The notes under the pieces were generated by a model. It saw nothing but the letters and a program-made list of their open reading frames with translations, did no database searches and was not told the origin of the DNA. Below are positions 44,449-54,031 of a DNA stretch of 64,000 nt, one piece after another; position 1 is the first letter of the stretch; the number at the start of each line of letters is the position of its first letter. Source of the stretch: Paludibacterium purpuratum (GTDB taxonomy: Bacteria; Pseudomonadota; Gammaproteobacteria; Burkholderiales; Chromobacteriaceae); NCBI RefSeq assembly GCF_004363805.1, contig NZ_SNZP01000001.1, positions 248,001 to 312,000 on the forward strand, given 5' to 3'. Both the position numbers and the translations under genes were made by a program.

Positions 44449-45614
44449 ACCGGGGTAGGGCGTTGCGCGCTAACGAAATCCATCAGCCGCGTGGCCAGGT
44501 TGCCGCCGGCGAGCATCGTGCGCGGCCACTCGGCGGCATGGATTTCCAGTTCCAGCCGTTTGTCGATGAACTGCCGCCAGGCCGGCACGATCGATTGTCC
44601 GTGATTCCAGGCGTGGTTGAGCGCCAGCATCGCCTGTTGTACTTCCGGCGCCACGCCCTGCAGATAACGGGTGCAGAAGGCATCCAGTTTGACCCAGTGC
44701 GCCGAGTCCTCCTGCGGGTAGATGTGCCAGACCATCGGTTTGCCGGCGAGTTGGGCGCGCACGAACGAGTCTTCGCCGCGCACGAAATTGACGTCGCAGC
44801 TCCACAGCAGGCGGTCGTAGCTGTCTTGGTCGCTAAACGGCAGGATATGCAGCGACAGCGCGCCGGATTGATAGCTGTCGCCGGCCGATAAGGGCTGGCC
44901 GGTGAGGCTGGCGCACACGTCGCCCAGGATGCGGCCTTCCGGGATCAGGCAGACCACCCGTTGCGGCCCCGCCGCCCAATGCCGCAGTAGTTCGCCGATG
45001 GCGGGATTTTCGTAGGCGAACAGGCTGACGTACAGCGCCTCGGGGTCGCGTGCCGGCAGACCGAGGCTCTGCAGGAACTCGCTCTTCAGCTCGGGCTGCT
45101 GTTGCCATCGGCGCGCTTCTACTTCGATATCGCGCTCTGCGATGATGCCGCCGGTGCGCGCGCTGAAGCCGGGGAAGAAGAAATGGCGGGTCAGGTCGTA
45201 TTTCTGGTGCGGCGAGACCATGCCATGGCAACAGTCGACCCAGTCCTCGGCGGTCAGGTATTCCAGGTTGATCCACACCGGCGCACGCCGGCAGCGCGTC
45301 ATCGCCATCAGGAAGTCTTCCGGCAGCGTGCAGCCGAAGGCGTCGAGCACCACGTCGCCCGGCAGCGCATCGGCCGGCAATTCCTCCCCCCAGTGCAGCA
45401 CTTCGATGCCGCGATAGTCCTGGCGCGCCAAATTGGGGCTAATACCGGGGCAAAGGCGGGCGAAGCTGTGCAAATCGTCCACCCACAAGCGCACCCGTTG
45501 GGCGTGCTCGTGCGTCAACTGACGCGCCAGGCGCCAGGTGACGCCGATATCGCCGTAGTTGTCGATGACGTTGCAGAAGATATCCCAGGATAGGGGGAAG
45601 GTCACTGGCGGCAT
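44445..45614 (-). CDS. earP: EF-P arginine rhamnosyltransferase EarP
   Basis: EarP transfers rhamnose from dTDP-rhamnose to Arg32 of EF-P. The 389-residue GT-B-like protein has the N-terminal FCNVIDNYGDIGVTWRLARQL block with the catalytic aspartates, the DAFGCTLPEDFL and WINLEYLTAEDW segments, and the nucleotide-sugar motif RGEDSFVRAQLAGKPMVWHIYPQ near residues 279-300. It fits the Arg32 EF-P encoded 1.3 kb away. In many species efp and earP are adjacent; here a Tsx-like gene and a repeat lie between them. dTDP-rhamnose genes are not in this window. Confidence 0.94.
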   Translation of the reverse strand: MPPVTFPLSWDIFCNVIDNYGDIGVTWRLARQLTHEHAQRVRLWVDDLHSFARLCPGISPNLARQDYRGIEVLHWGEELPADALPGDVVLDAFGCTLPEDFLMAMTRCRRAPVWINLEYLTAEDWVDCCHGMVSPHQKYDLTRHFFFPGFSARTGGIIAERDIEVEARRWQQQPELKSEFLQSLGLPARDPEALYVSLFAYENPAIGELLRHWAAGPQRVVCLIPEGRILGDVCASLTGQPLSAGDSYQSGALSLHILPFSDQDSYDRLLWSCDVNFVRGEDSFVRAQLAGKPMVWHIYPQEDSAHWVKLDAFCTRYLQGVAPEVQQAMLALNHAWNHGQSIVPAWRQFIDKRLELEIHAAEWPRTMLAGGNLATRLMDFVSAQRPTPV

Positions 45615-45666
45615 GCAAAGGTTTCCATCGTCGTAGGCCTATAGCATACCACCAGTCGATCTCACC

Positions 45667-47007
45667 TTAGACGTGCAACAGCAGGAAACGCCGCTCCCAC
45701 GGGCTGATCACCTCGAAATACTCGCGGTACTCCAATTCCTTGATGGCGGCGTAGGCGCGGATGAAGCGTTCGCCGAACACTTCGATCAGCGGTTCGCAGG
45801 CGCCGAGCATATCGATGGCGTCGTCGAGATGGCGCGGCAGCTGGTGCGGTTGTTCGTAGGCGCTGCCCGCCAGCGGTTCGGTCGGCTTCAGACCTTCCTT
45901 CATGCCCAGATAGCCGCAAGCCAGGCTGGCGGCGATGGCCAGGTAGGGGTTGACGTCGACGCCGGGCAGGCGGTTTTCCACCCGGCGCGCCGCCGGGCTC
46001 GAATGCGGCACGCGCAGGCCGCAGGTGCGGTTGTCGTAGCCCCAGGACAGGTTGATCGGTGCCGAGGTGTAACGCGACAGCCGGCGATAGGAGTTCACGT
46101 AGGGCGCAAAGAACGGCATGGCCGGCGGCAAGTATTTCTGCAGGCCGCCGATGAAATGGAAGAAGCGCTCGGACGGGCTGCCGTCCGGATTGGAAAACAC
46201 GTTCTGGCCGGTGCGGCTGTCGACCAGGCTCTGGTGGATGTGCATGGCGCTGCCGGGTTGGCCTTGCATCGGTTTGGCCATGAAGGTGGCGTACATATTG
46301 TTGCGGTAGGCCACCTCGCGCACGGTGCGCTTGAACAGGAACACCTGGTCGGCCAGGTCGAGCGCGTTGCCGTGATCCAGGTTGATCTCCATCTGCGCCG
46401 GGCCCATCTCGTGGATCAGCGTGTCGATCTGCAGATTCTGTTTTTCGCACCAGTCGTACAGCGTGTCGAAGATTTCGTCGTACTCGGAAATGGCGTCGAT
46501 GCTGAAGCCCTGGCGGCCGGCCTCGGTGCGCCGGGTGCGGCCGACGGGCGGGGATAGCGGAATGTCCTCATCCGGCTGGATCTCGACCAGGTAGAACTCC
46601 ATTTCCGGCGCCACCACCGGCGTGATGCCTTCGTTCTCGTATAGTTTCAGGATTTGCTTGAGCACGTTGCGCGGCGACAGTTCGGCCGGCGTGCCGTCGA
46701 AGCCGACGCAGTCGTGGATGATCTGGGCGGTCGGTTCGGCCGCCCAGGGGATCAGACGCAAGGTCGTGGCATCCGGCACCAATCGCAGATCGGGGTCGGC
46801 CTCGGAGATCATCGAGGTTTCCGGATAATCGCCGGTCACGCTCAGTTCGAACACCGCTTCGGGCAGACGCAGGCCTTCCCCGGGATCGTACTTGTGGCGC
46901 GGCACGACTTTGCCGCGCGCCAATCCGGTCATGTCCGGAATCAGGCATTCGATCTCGGTGATGCGATGCTGGTCGAGCCAGGCGGTAATACTATCGGCAG
47001 TGTTCAT
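45667..47007 (-). CDS. Glutamine synthetase family ligase, probably gamma-glutamylputrescine synthetase
   Basis: A 446-residue member of the GS superfamily, which forms gamma-glutamyl amides with ATP. Visible blocks are the metal/glutamate site VAPEMEFYLVEIQ, MGPAQMEINLDHGNALDLAD, GSAMHIHQSLVD and the loop VENRLPGVDVNPYLAIAASLA. It lacks the adenylylation-loop tyrosine context of GlnA and is closer in length and sequence to PuuA-type enzymes of putrescine use. GAGGA precedes the ATG. No other puu genes are next to it, so the exact amine substrate is open. Confidence 0.87.
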   Translation of the reverse strand: MNTADSITAWLDQHRITEIECLIPDMTGLARGKVVPRHKYDPGEGLRLPEAVFELSVTGDYPETSMISEADPDLRLVPDATTLRLIPWAAEPTAQIIHDCVGFDGTPAELSPRNVLKQILKLYENEGITPVVAPEMEFYLVEIQPDEDIPLSPPVGRTRRTEAGRQGFSIDAISEYDEIFDTLYDWCEKQNLQIDTLIHEMGPAQMEINLDHGNALDLADQVFLFKRTVREVAYRNNMYATFMAKPMQGQPGSAMHIHQSLVDSRTGQNVFSNPDGSPSERFFHFIGGLQKYLPPAMPFFAPYVNSYRRLSRYTSAPINLSWGYDNRTCGLRVPHSSPAARRVENRLPGVDVNPYLAIAASLACGYLGMKEGLKPTEPLAGSAYEQPHQLPRHLDDAIDMLGACEPLIEVFGERFIRAYAAIKELEYREYFEVISPWERRFLLLHV

Positions 47008-47219
47008 AAATCCTCATTGGGGGGTGAGCGCTGTTAAAAATATTTAACGCCTTTTCATCCTAGGAGGGCTTGGACGCCCGCAGCAATCTTTTTGTCATAA
47101 TGAAACTGGCCTTGTTGTCGTTAACCAACAAATGCGATCAAAAATCAAGCCTGCTGGGTGAAAGCGAAGCGCGGTACTATTCTGTATTCAAGAACAAACC
47201 ATCACGTTTGGTACACCGT

Positions 47220-50200
47220 ATGTCCTCCGAACCGAAAACCGCGCCGCACCGTGTGGCGCTTCGTCGCTATTGGCGCCATGTCCTGGCCGTCGTCATCGTG
47301 CTTTGGGGCGCGTCATGGGGGTTTCTGGCCTTCGCAGCACCAGGGATCGTGCGCGATGTCGCCGTGCATTGGGCCGAGAACATCGGTCGCAAGTTGGAGA
47401 TCGGTTCGGTGGCGATCCACCCTTGGACCATGAGCCTGGAACTCGGCGGGGTGCGATTACGCGACAAGGACGGCAGCACGCTGTTCGCCGCCGAGCGCAT
47501 CCAGCTCGACGCCATGCCGCGCGCCTTGCTGATCGGTCACTGGCATGCCGAGCTCTTGGCGCTGACCCGGCCGGAAATCGATCTTACGCGTGCGGCGGAC
47601 GGCAGTTGGAATTGGGCGCGCTTGATCAAGGATGCCAGCGGGCCGGGACCTTCCAGCGGCAGCGCACCGAAGGTCTTCCTCGACTGGCTGAGTCTCAGCC
47701 AGGGCCGCTTGCTGTTCAGCGACCGGCAGGGCAACCCGGATCAAACCTTAGATTTGCAGCGCATCAATCTCAATCTGCACGATCTGAGTACCCAGGCGGG
47801 AGAGGGCGGCTATACGCTGACGGCCAGTATGGGCGACAAAACCCGGTTCAAATGGCGCGGCCTGCTTGGGCTCGAACCGCTAGCCTCTTCCGGACGCATC
47901 AGCGTCAGCCGATTGCCGGTGGCCGATATCTGGGATTACCTGCGCCCCTACCTGCGGTTGGCGCCGCCTAGCGGCGAGCTGTCGCTCGACCTGAATTACG
48001 TCTTCGATCTCAAAGGCAAGCAGCCGCGCCTGACGCTCAGTACCTTGTACGGCCGCATCGATGCGCTGGAGCTTCGCTCGCCCGACGGGCAGAGCCACTT
48101 GGCGCTGGGACAATTGGCGCTGGAGGACGGGATACTCGATCTACAGAAGCATTCGTTATTTTTTAAACGCATTCACCTGAGCAACGGCCAGGTGGATGCT
48201 CTGCGCGATAGCACGGGCCAGCTCAACTGGCTGGCCGCCCTGCCTGCTCCGACACCGGCGCCGACGCCGACGGCGGCAAAATCCGCAACCCCCGGTTGGA
48301 AGGTTCAGATCAATGCCCTGCGCTTCGACAATTGGCAGTGGCGGCTGGCGGATCAAAGCCGGGCGCAAGCACTCGAATTGCAAAGCACGATACCGTTCAT
48401 GTCGTTTGGCCTGCGGTTGGGCGGGCGCGGCGAACTGGATGTCGAGCGGGTCAGCGCCAATCTGGCGAATTTGACGCTGGCACCGCGCGGACAGCCGGCG
48501 GTCTTGTCCGTGGGCCATCTCGGCCTGGACGGGGCCTCGCTGTCCGGTCGCCAGATCCGTGGCGGACAGTTGACGTTGCAGCAGCCCCAACTGACCCTGA
48601 CGCGCGATACATCCGGCACGCTGAATGTCGTGTCGCTGCTGGCGACGCCGGCCGGCAAGTCCGCCGGCAAACGCGCGGCGGCACCGAGTGTCGCCAACAA
48701 GGCGGCTTCGCCATGGCAGATCACATTGCCGACCTTGGCGATGGCCGATGGCCGGTTGATTTGGCGCGACCGCAAGCTGGCGCGTCCGGTCGAGGTGGTG
48801 TTGGCACCGATTTCCGGCAATCTGACACCGCATAGCGGCGACAGTCTTTTCGACGCGGCGCTCGAAGTGCACGCCGGTAGCGGCCAGTTGAATTTCACCG
48901 GCCAGCTCGACCCGGCCAGCGCCGGTTTGCAGGGGCAATTCACGGCGCAGGCGCTGCCGCTTGCGCCCCTGTCGCCGTATCTGCTGTCCAATACCACCTT
49001 GTCGATGCCGAACGGCAAGTTGTCGGCCAAGCTGGATCTACGCTATGCACCGGCCGGCTGGCAAGTGAACGGCAACGCCGGCATTCAGGATGTGTTGATC
49101 CGCGAGCCTGGCGAGCAGAACCCGCTACTGGGGTGGCGGGCACTTAACCTGTCCGGCCTTAAGCTGGCGGCCAGTCCGCTGGCCATCTCGGTGCGCGAGG
49201 TTGTGCTCGATCGGCCGGTGGCACGATTGGTGCTGGATCAGAATCGCGTCAGCAACCTGCGCCGGCTGTTCTCCGGTTCTCCAACACAGCCGGCCGCCGC
49301 GCCGGCCTCCAAGGCTGGCAGCCAGTCGCCGTTGACATTCGACGCGCGCATGATCCGGGTGCGCAACGGCGATGTGGATTTCGCCGACTTCGGCATGAAG
49401 CCGGCGTTCGCGACCCATGTCCATGGATTGAGCGGCACGGTCAGCGGCATATCTTCCAAGCCCGGTAAGCGCGGCGCCATTGCGTTGGCCGGCTTGGTGG
49501 ATCAGGCGGGCGACGTGCGCGTGCGCGGCGCGTTGGCGCCGCTGGCGGTCACCGACAGTGCGGACATCCAATTGGTGTTCCGCAACATTCCGCTCACCAG
49601 CCTGAACACCTATTCGGAGAATATCGCCGGCTGGCAGATCGACGATGGCCGGTTGTCGGTCGAACTGGCCTACACGCTTAACCAGCGCAAGCTCAATGGC
49701 GACAACCGCATCGTGGTGGACTCCATCAAGCTCGGCCCGCAAGTAGAGCGGCCGGGGATCTCGCGGCTGCCGCTCTCGCTGGCGGTCATGGTGCTGGAAG
49801 ACAGCAACAACCGTATCGACCTGCATCTGCCGGTGAGCGGCGACTTGGACGACCCGAAATTCAGTTACGGCGGCGTGGTATGGCAGGCCTTCGTCAATGT
49901 GATCCAGAAGGTGGCGACCGCGCCGTTCCGTGCCTTGGGTTCGTTGTTGGGGCTGGATGGTTTCGACGATGTGCGCTTCCTCGCCGGCGAAGCGGCGGTG
50001 GCGCCGCCGGAACGGCAGAAGCTTGGGCAGTTGGCGCAGATGATGAGCCAGCGCCCGCAATTGCGCCTGAACATCGCCGGTACTTGGGATCCGGCCGCCG
50101 ACCGCCGTCAACTGGCGCGCGCGCGCGTCGACCGTGCCATCCTCAAGGCTGCCGGCGTCGCGCTGTTGGCCGATGAGCCGTTGCCGGGGATCGATGTGCA

Positions 50201-50513
50201 GGACGTCGAGACGCAGCAGGCGATCAAGACCATGTTTGCCGAGCGGGTCGGCCGTTTGAAGCTGTTGGCGCGCATGGTGACCGGCAAGAGCGACCCGTCC
50301 TTCTACGAAGCGCTGCGTCAGGAGGCCATCGCCGCGGAAAAAGTGGACGATGCCGACTTGCTGGCACTGGCCAATGCGCGTGCCAAGGGCGCTCAGCAAT
50401 ACCTGACGCAGACCTATCCGGAGGTCGCCACACGGGTGACGGTCAATGCGCCGAAGACCGCACAGGCCAGCGCCGATGGCGTGCCGCTGGCGATCGACCT
50501 GACGACGCGCTGA
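47220..50513 (+). CDS. Large DUF748 (AsmA/TamB-like) envelope protein
   Basis: A 1097-residue protein with one N-terminal membrane segment (HVLAVVIVLWGASWGFLAFAAPGIV) and then a long periplasmic region of repeating beta-strand motifs typical of the AsmA-like bridge proteins; the C-terminal part (DARMIRVRNGDVDFADFGMKPAF, then RPGISRLPLSLAVMVLEDSNNRIDLHLPVSGDLDDPKFSYG) matches the DUF748 pattern. Such proteins are thought to help lipid transport between membranes. Two alanine/proline-rich linkers (near 345 and 525) separate segments. The ATG has no clear ribosome site and the frame stays open to 47070, so the start is uncertain. Transcribed away from the PuuA-like gene. Confidence 0.87.
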   Translation: MSSEPKTAPHRVALRRYWRHVLAVVIVLWGASWGFLAFAAPGIVRDVAVHWAENIGRKLEIGSVAIHPWTMSLELGGVRLRDKDGSTLFAAERIQLDAMPRALLIGHWHAELLALTRPEIDLTRAADGSWNWARLIKDASGPGPSSGSAPKVFLDWLSLSQGRLLFSDRQGNPDQTLDLQRINLNLHDLSTQAGEGGYTLTASMGDKTRFKWRGLLGLEPLASSGRISVSRLPVADIWDYLRPYLRLAPPSGELSLDLNYVFDLKGKQPRLTLSTLYGRIDALELRSPDGQSHLALGQLALEDGILDLQKHSLFFKRIHLSNGQVDALRDSTGQLNWLAALPAPTPAPTPTAAKSATPGWKVQINALRFDNWQWRLADQSRAQALELQSTIPFMSFGLRLGGRGELDVERVSANLANLTLAPRGQPAVLSVGHLGLDGASLSGRQIRGGQLTLQQPQLTLTRDTSGTLNVVSLLATPAGKSAGKRAAAPSVANKAASPWQITLPTLAMADGRLIWRDRKLARPVEVVLAPISGNLTPHSGDSLFDAALEVHAGSGQLNFTGQLDPASAGLQGQFTAQALPLAPLSPYLLSNTTLSMPNGKLSAKLDLRYAPAGWQVNGNAGIQDVLIREPGEQNPLLGWRALNLSGLKLAASPLAISVREVVLDRPVARLVLDQNRVSNLRRLFSGSPTQPAAAPASKAGSQSPLTFDARMIRVRNGDVDFADFGMKPAFATHVHGLSGTVSGISSKPGKRGAIALAGLVDQAGDVRVRGALAPLAVTDSADIQLVFRNIPLTSLNTYSENIAGWQIDDGRLSVELAYTLNQRKLNGDNRIVVDSIKLGPQVERPGISRLPLSLAVMVLEDSNNRIDLHLPVSGDLDDPKFSYGGVVWQAFVNVIQKVATAPFRALGSLLGLDGFDDVRFLAGEAAVAPPERQKLGQLAQMMSQRPQLRLNIAGTWDPAADRRQLARARVDRAILKAAGVALLADEPLPGIDVQDVETQQAIKTMFAERVGRLKLLARMVTGKSDPSFYEALRQEAIAAEKVDDADLLALANARAKGAQQYLTQTYPEVATRVTVNAPKTAQASADGVPLAIDLTTR

Positions 50514-50599
50514 GGAAAATTTCATGTTTCATGTTGTTCTATGATGCGCTAGAATGCGCCATGTAGTGTATAAGCAGATAAGCAAACACAAGATATAGT

Positions 50600-50652
50600 G
50601 CAAGGGCCGGAGCGGGCGCTTTCTTCACGAAGGCGTTTTGTCCGGCCCTTGC
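50600..50652 (+). other. Long hairpin in the nrdJ leader
   Basis: Perfect 12-base arms GCAAGGGCCGGA (50600-50611) and TCCGGCCCTTGC (50641-50652). Inside, after a 2x2 internal loop, three GU pairs and a seven-pair stem CGCTTTC/GAAGGCG close on a TTCAC loop. The structure ends ten bases before the AGAGGA ribosome site of nrdJ. It has no cobalamin-riboswitch B12 box. Confidence 0.7.
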
Positions 50653-50676
50653 GGATGTGATGAGAGGACACACGCC

Positions 50677-53526
50677 GTGAAACAGGAAAATGTAACTGCC
50701 ATGACCGAACAGGATATTTCTCGCGAGGTGCTGCTGGAGAAATATGCCAAGAACGGCGAGAGCGATGTATCCGAGGTGCGTCGTCGCGTGGCGCGCGCAC
50801 TGGCGGCGCCGGAGAAGGATACGGCCCGTTTCGAGGAAGAGTTCTACGTTGCGCTCGAAGGCGGCTTCATTCCTGGCGGCCGCATCAATTCCGCCGCCGG
50901 CACCGACCTGCGCGCCACCTTGATCAACTGCTTCGTGCAGCCGGTCGGCGACTCGGTCAGCGAGGCCATCGACGGTAAGGTCGGCATCTATTCGGCACTG
51001 CTGCAGGCGGCCGAGACCATGCGCCGCGGCGGCGGCGTCGGCTACAACTTCAGCCGCATCCGCCCCAAGGGCGCGCGCGTCAAGGGCACCAACAGCCGTG
51101 CCTCCGGCCCCGTTTCCTATATGCGCGTGTTCGACCGCAGCTGCGAAACCGTCGAATCGGCCGGCGCGCGGCGCGGTGCGCAAATGGGCGTGCTCGACTG
51201 CAGCCACCCCGATATCGAGGAATTCATCCACGCCAAGGATCAGGGCGACCTGAAGAACTTCAACATCTCGGTCGGCGTGTCCGACGCCTTCATGCAGGCG
51301 GTCGAACAAGACGGCATCTGGCAACTGGTGCACGGCGTCGAGCCTTCGAGCAAAGCCTTCCCGGACAGCTTCCGCCGCGAGGACGGCCTGTGGGTATACC
51401 GCGAAGTGCGGGCGCGCGACCTGTGGCAGCAGATCATGGTTTCCACCTACGACCATGCCGAGCCGGGTGTGCTGTTCATGTCCAAGATCAATCGCGACAA
51501 CAACCTGAGCTACTGCGAGGTGATCGAGTCGACCAACCCGTGCGGCGAGCAACCGCTGCCGGACTATGGTTGCTGCGATCTGGGTTCGATCAACCTGACG
51601 CGTTTCGTGCGCGATCCGTTCGGCGAGGCGCCGTCGTTCGACGAGGCGACGTTCGACAGTGTGGTGCGAAGCTCGATTCGCATGCTCGACAACGTTCTCG
51701 ATCTGACCGTCTGGCCGCTGCCCGAGCAAGAGCGCGAGGCGCAGAGCAAGCGCCGCGTCGGGCTGGGCTTTACCGGCCTGGGCGACACGCTGATCATGCT
51801 CAAGGTTCGCTACGACAGCGACGCCGGCCGTGCCTTCGCCGCACGCGTCTCCGAAGTGATGCGCAACGCCGCCTACGATGCCTCGGTGGATCTGGCGATC
51901 GAGAAGGGCGCCTTCCCGCTGTTCGACGCCAAGAAGTACCTGGCCGAGCCGCATTGCGTCAGCCGCCTGCCCAAAACCATCAAGGAGCGCATCGCCAAGC
52001 ACGGCATCCGCAACTCGCATCTGTTGTCGATCGCGCCGACCGGCACCATCTCGCTGGCTTTCGCCGACAACGCTTCCAACGGTATCGAGCCGCCGTTCTC
52101 CTGGTTCTACACCCGTAAGAAGCGCATGGCCGACGGTACGACCCAGGAATACCTGGTGGAAGACCATGCCTATCGCGTCTATCGCATGTTGGGCGGCGAT
52201 GTGAAGGCTCTGCCGGACTACTTCGTCTCGGCGCTCGACATGAGCGCGCTCGACCATATGCAGATGGTCGCCGCGGTGGCGCCCTATGTCGACACGGCGA
52301 TTTCCAAGACCGTCAACGTGCCGGCCGATTATCCGTTCGAGGATTTCGAATCGCTGTACCTGCAGGCCTGGCGCGCCGGCCTGAAGGGCATCACCACGTA
52401 TCGCCCGAACAGTGTGCTGGGCGCGGTGTTGTCGGTCGAGCCGGCCAAGGAAACGCCGCAGGATCTGTCGGCCAGCCAAGAGGGCGACCCGGATCGCCGC
52501 ATCACGCTCAACACCGCCCCGAGCCCGGCCTTGGCGAGCCTGAAGTGGCCTAACCGGCCCAAGCTCAAGCATGGCAATCCGTCCTGGACTTACATGATCG
52601 AGCACGACAGCGGTGACTTCGCCGTGTTCATCGGCCATGTGGAAAACGGCCACATGCAACCGTTCGAGTGCTGGGTCAACGGCAACGAACAGCCGCGCGG
52701 CCTGGGGGCCGTGGCCAAGACGCTGTCGATGGACATGCGTTGCCGCGACGTCGAATGGCTGACCATGAAATTGGAGTCGCTGGCGCAAACCTTCGGCGAC
52801 AAGCGTTACAGCGTCGAATTGGGCGACCGGCAAATCAACGCGACTTGCGCCGCCGCCGTGCTGGCGCAGATCGTGCGCTACCGCGTCGAGGAATTGGGTG
52901 CGACCACGCCGCAAGAGGGCGCCACCACGCCGGTGATCGACGCCATGTTTGCGCGCAAGGAACCCAAGTCCGGTACCGACGGCACCATGAGCTGGTCGGT
53001 CGACATCTCCAACCCGCAGACCGGCGACGACTTCGTGCTGTTCCTGAAGGAACTGGTGCTGCCCAATGGCCAGCGCCGTCCGTTCTCGATGTGGATGGCG
53101 GGCAGCTATCCGCGCGAGCTGGACGGCCTGTGCAAGATGCTGTCGATGGATATGCGCGTCATCGATCCGGCCTGGATCGGCATGAAGCTGCGCAAGCTGT
53201 TGACCTACGCCGAACCGCAGGGCGATTTCTTCGCGCGTACGCCCGACAGCGAGAAATCGCAAAGCTGGCCGTCGACGGTGGCCTATATGGCGCGCTTGGT
53301 GATCCATCGCTACGCGATGCTAGGCGTGTTGACCGAGGAAGGCTTCCCGGTGGAGAACATGGGGGTGATGGTGCCGGAGCAGGGCGATCTGTTCGAGGAC
53401 GGCAGCGTCGAGCAGATGAAGCCGGTGGCCGGCAAGCCGTGTCCGGAGTGCGGTAACCATGCCTTGATCAAGCGCGACGGTTGCGAGTTCTGCACGGCCT
53501 GCGGTCACGTCGGCGCTTGCGGTTAA
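50677..53526 (+). CDS. nrdJ: Adenosylcobalamin-dependent (class II) ribonucleotide reductase
   Basis: NrdJ makes deoxyribonucleotides using adenosylcobalamin, independent of oxygen. The 949-residue protein has the catalytic-barrel features [11 protein letters not shown], the active-site cysteine in [24 protein letters not shown] (near residue 286), the [22 protein letters not shown] loop, two related C-terminal TSCPD-like repeats ([20 protein letters not shown] and [21 protein letters not shown]), and a cysteine-rich end ([22 protein letters not shown]). The GTG start is placed by AGAGGA eight bases upstream; an in-frame ATG at 50701 is the alternative. No nrdA/nrdB genes are in the window. 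Confidence 0.95.
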   Translation: MKQENVTAMTEQDISREVLLEKYAKNGESDVSEVRRRVARALAAPEKDTARFEEEFYVALEGGFIPGGRINSAAGTDLRATLINCFVQPVGDSVSEAIDGKVGIYSALLQAAETMRRGGGVGYNFSRIRPKGARVKGTNSRASGPVSYMRVFDRSCETVESAGARRGAQMGVLDCSHPDIEEFIHAKDQGDLKNFNISVGVSDAFMQAVEQDGIWQLVHGVEPSSKAFPDSFRREDGLWVYREVRARDLWQQIMVSTYDHAEPGVLFMSKINRDNNLSYCEVIESTNPCGEQPLPDYGCCDLGSINLTRFVRDPFGEAPSFDEATFDSVVRSSIRMLDNVLDLTVWPLPEQEREAQSKRRVGLGFTGLGDTLIMLKVRYDSDAGRAFAARVSEVMRNAAYDASVDLAIEKGAFPLFDAKKYLAEPHCVSRLPKTIKERIAKHGIRNSHLLSIAPTGTISLAFADNASNGIEPPFSWFYTRKKRMADGTTQEYLVEDHAYRVYRMLGGDVKALPDYFVSALDMSALDHMQMVAAVAPYVDTAISKTVNVPADYPFEDFESLYLQAWRAGLKGITTYRPNSVLGAVLSVEPAKETPQDLSASQEGDPDRRITLNTAPSPALASLKWPNRPKLKHGNPSWTYMIEHDSGDFAVFIGHVENGHMQPFECWVNGNEQPRGLGAVAKTLSMDMRCRDVEWLTMKLESLAQTFGDKRYSVELGDRQINATCAAAVLAQIVRYRVEELGATTPQEGATTPVIDAMFARKEPKSGTDGTMSWSVDISNPQTGDDFVLFLKELVLPNGQRRPFSMWMAGSYPRELDGLCKMLSMDMRVIDPAWIGMKLRKLLTYAEPQGDFFARTPDSEKSQSWPSTVAYMARLVIHRYAMLGVLTEEGFPVENMGVMVPEQGDLFEDGSVEQMKPVAGKPCPECGNHALIKRDGCEFCTACGHVGACG

Positions 53527-53530
53527 AACG

Positions 53531-53566
53531 GTGGCGCGTGCGTTGCTTTGCGAACGCACGCTACCC
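53531..53566. repeat. Dispersed intergenic repeat, half copy D
   Basis: GCGTGCGTTGC-TTTG-CGAACGCACGC: the single-hairpin half of copies B and C in reverse orientation, with the terminal CTAC. It fills the gap between nrdJ and the CDGSH-like gene. Confidence 0.6.
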
Positions 53567-53583
53567 TAAAAAGAGAGAACAGC

Positions 53584-53763
53584 ATGATGCGGGTTAAGGA
53601 AAATCCGGCCGATATCGGTCGCTGCGGCTGTGGGCGCCGCGAGTATTGCGACGGTAGTCATGGGCTGACCGAGGCGCAATGGCAGGCGCTGCAGGCCAAG
53701 GAGCGTGCCGAGGCGCAGCGGGCCGATCGCCCGGATGAGGACGATGCGCCGCGCTTCGACTGA
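53584..53763 (+). CDS. Small CDGSH iron-sulfur domain protein
   Basis: A 59-residue protein whose core RCGCGRREYCDGSHG contains the C-x-C and C-D-G-S-H elements of mitoNEET-type 2Fe-2S proteins, with three Cys and one His ligand. The C-terminal third is charged (KERAEAQRADRPDEDDAPRFD) and probably disordered. Length is shorter than most bacterial CDGSH proteins. Two adjacent ATGs are possible (53584 and 53587); the upstream AGAGAG site is moderate. A redox or iron-sulfur storage role is likely from the family only. It is convergent with the feo operon. Confidence 0.82.
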   Translation: MMRVKENPADIGRCGCGRREYCDGSHGLTEAQWQALQAKERAEAQRADRPDEDDAPRFD

Positions 53764-53772
53764 CGTGCTAAC

Positions 53773-53802
53773 AAAAAAAAGCAGCCCACGGGCTGCTTTT
53801 TT
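53773..53802. terminator. Bidirectional terminator after the CDGSH gene
   Basis: AAAAAAAA, AGCAGCC stem, CACG loop, GGCTGCT, TTTTTT between two convergent genes; works on paper in both directions. Confidence 0.92.
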
Positions 53803-53824
53803 CATTTGGGCGATGCGGTCGGCT

Positions 53825-54031
53825 TCAGCGTTCCGGCTTGCGCGGATGCACGGCGACCACGACCGCTTTGGCCGGTTCTTCCGAGTCATCGCCGCAGCCG
53901 CCGCAATGGCCGCAGCTGCCGGCGCAGTCGCCGTTCTTGACGCTGGCGCGCAGCTTGCGCGCGACATAAACCAAGCTGACGACGACCAGTGCGCCGATGA
54001 TGGCGTATTGAATCCACAGTCCGTTATTCAT
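53825..54031 (-). CDS. FeoB-associated Cys-rich membrane protein
   Basis: A 68-residue protein with one N-terminal membrane segment (IQYAIIGALVVVSLVYVARKL) followed by a short cysteine/glycine cluster (CAGSCGHCGGC) and an acidic then basic tail. This matches the small FeoB-associated Cys-rich proteins that often follow feoB in place of FeoC. Its ATG overlaps the feoB stop (ATGA), so it is the third gene of the leftward feoA-feoB operon. A role in iron handling at the FeoB exit is inferred. Confidence 0.85.
   Translation of the reverse strand: MNNGLWIQYAIIGALVVVSLVYVARKLRASVKNGDCAGSCGHCGGCGDDSEEPAKAVVVAVHPRKPER

Noticed and set aside
44400-44460. A second terminator in the GC-rich hairpins of repeat copy C
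   Set aside because: The hairpins lack a T run and match the dispersed repeat; a strong terminator is already present just before it.
50514-50676. Cobalamin riboswitch before nrdJ
   Set aside because: The leader is only about 160 bases, lacks a B12-box-like sequence, and is dominated by one simple hairpin.
50539-53307. A 922-codon open frame on the minus strand opposite nrdJ
   Set aside because: It is the codon-bias shadow of nrdJ in a GC-rich genome: low-complexity His/Arg/Ala-rich translation, no ribosome site, and nrdJ itself matches a known family along its whole length.
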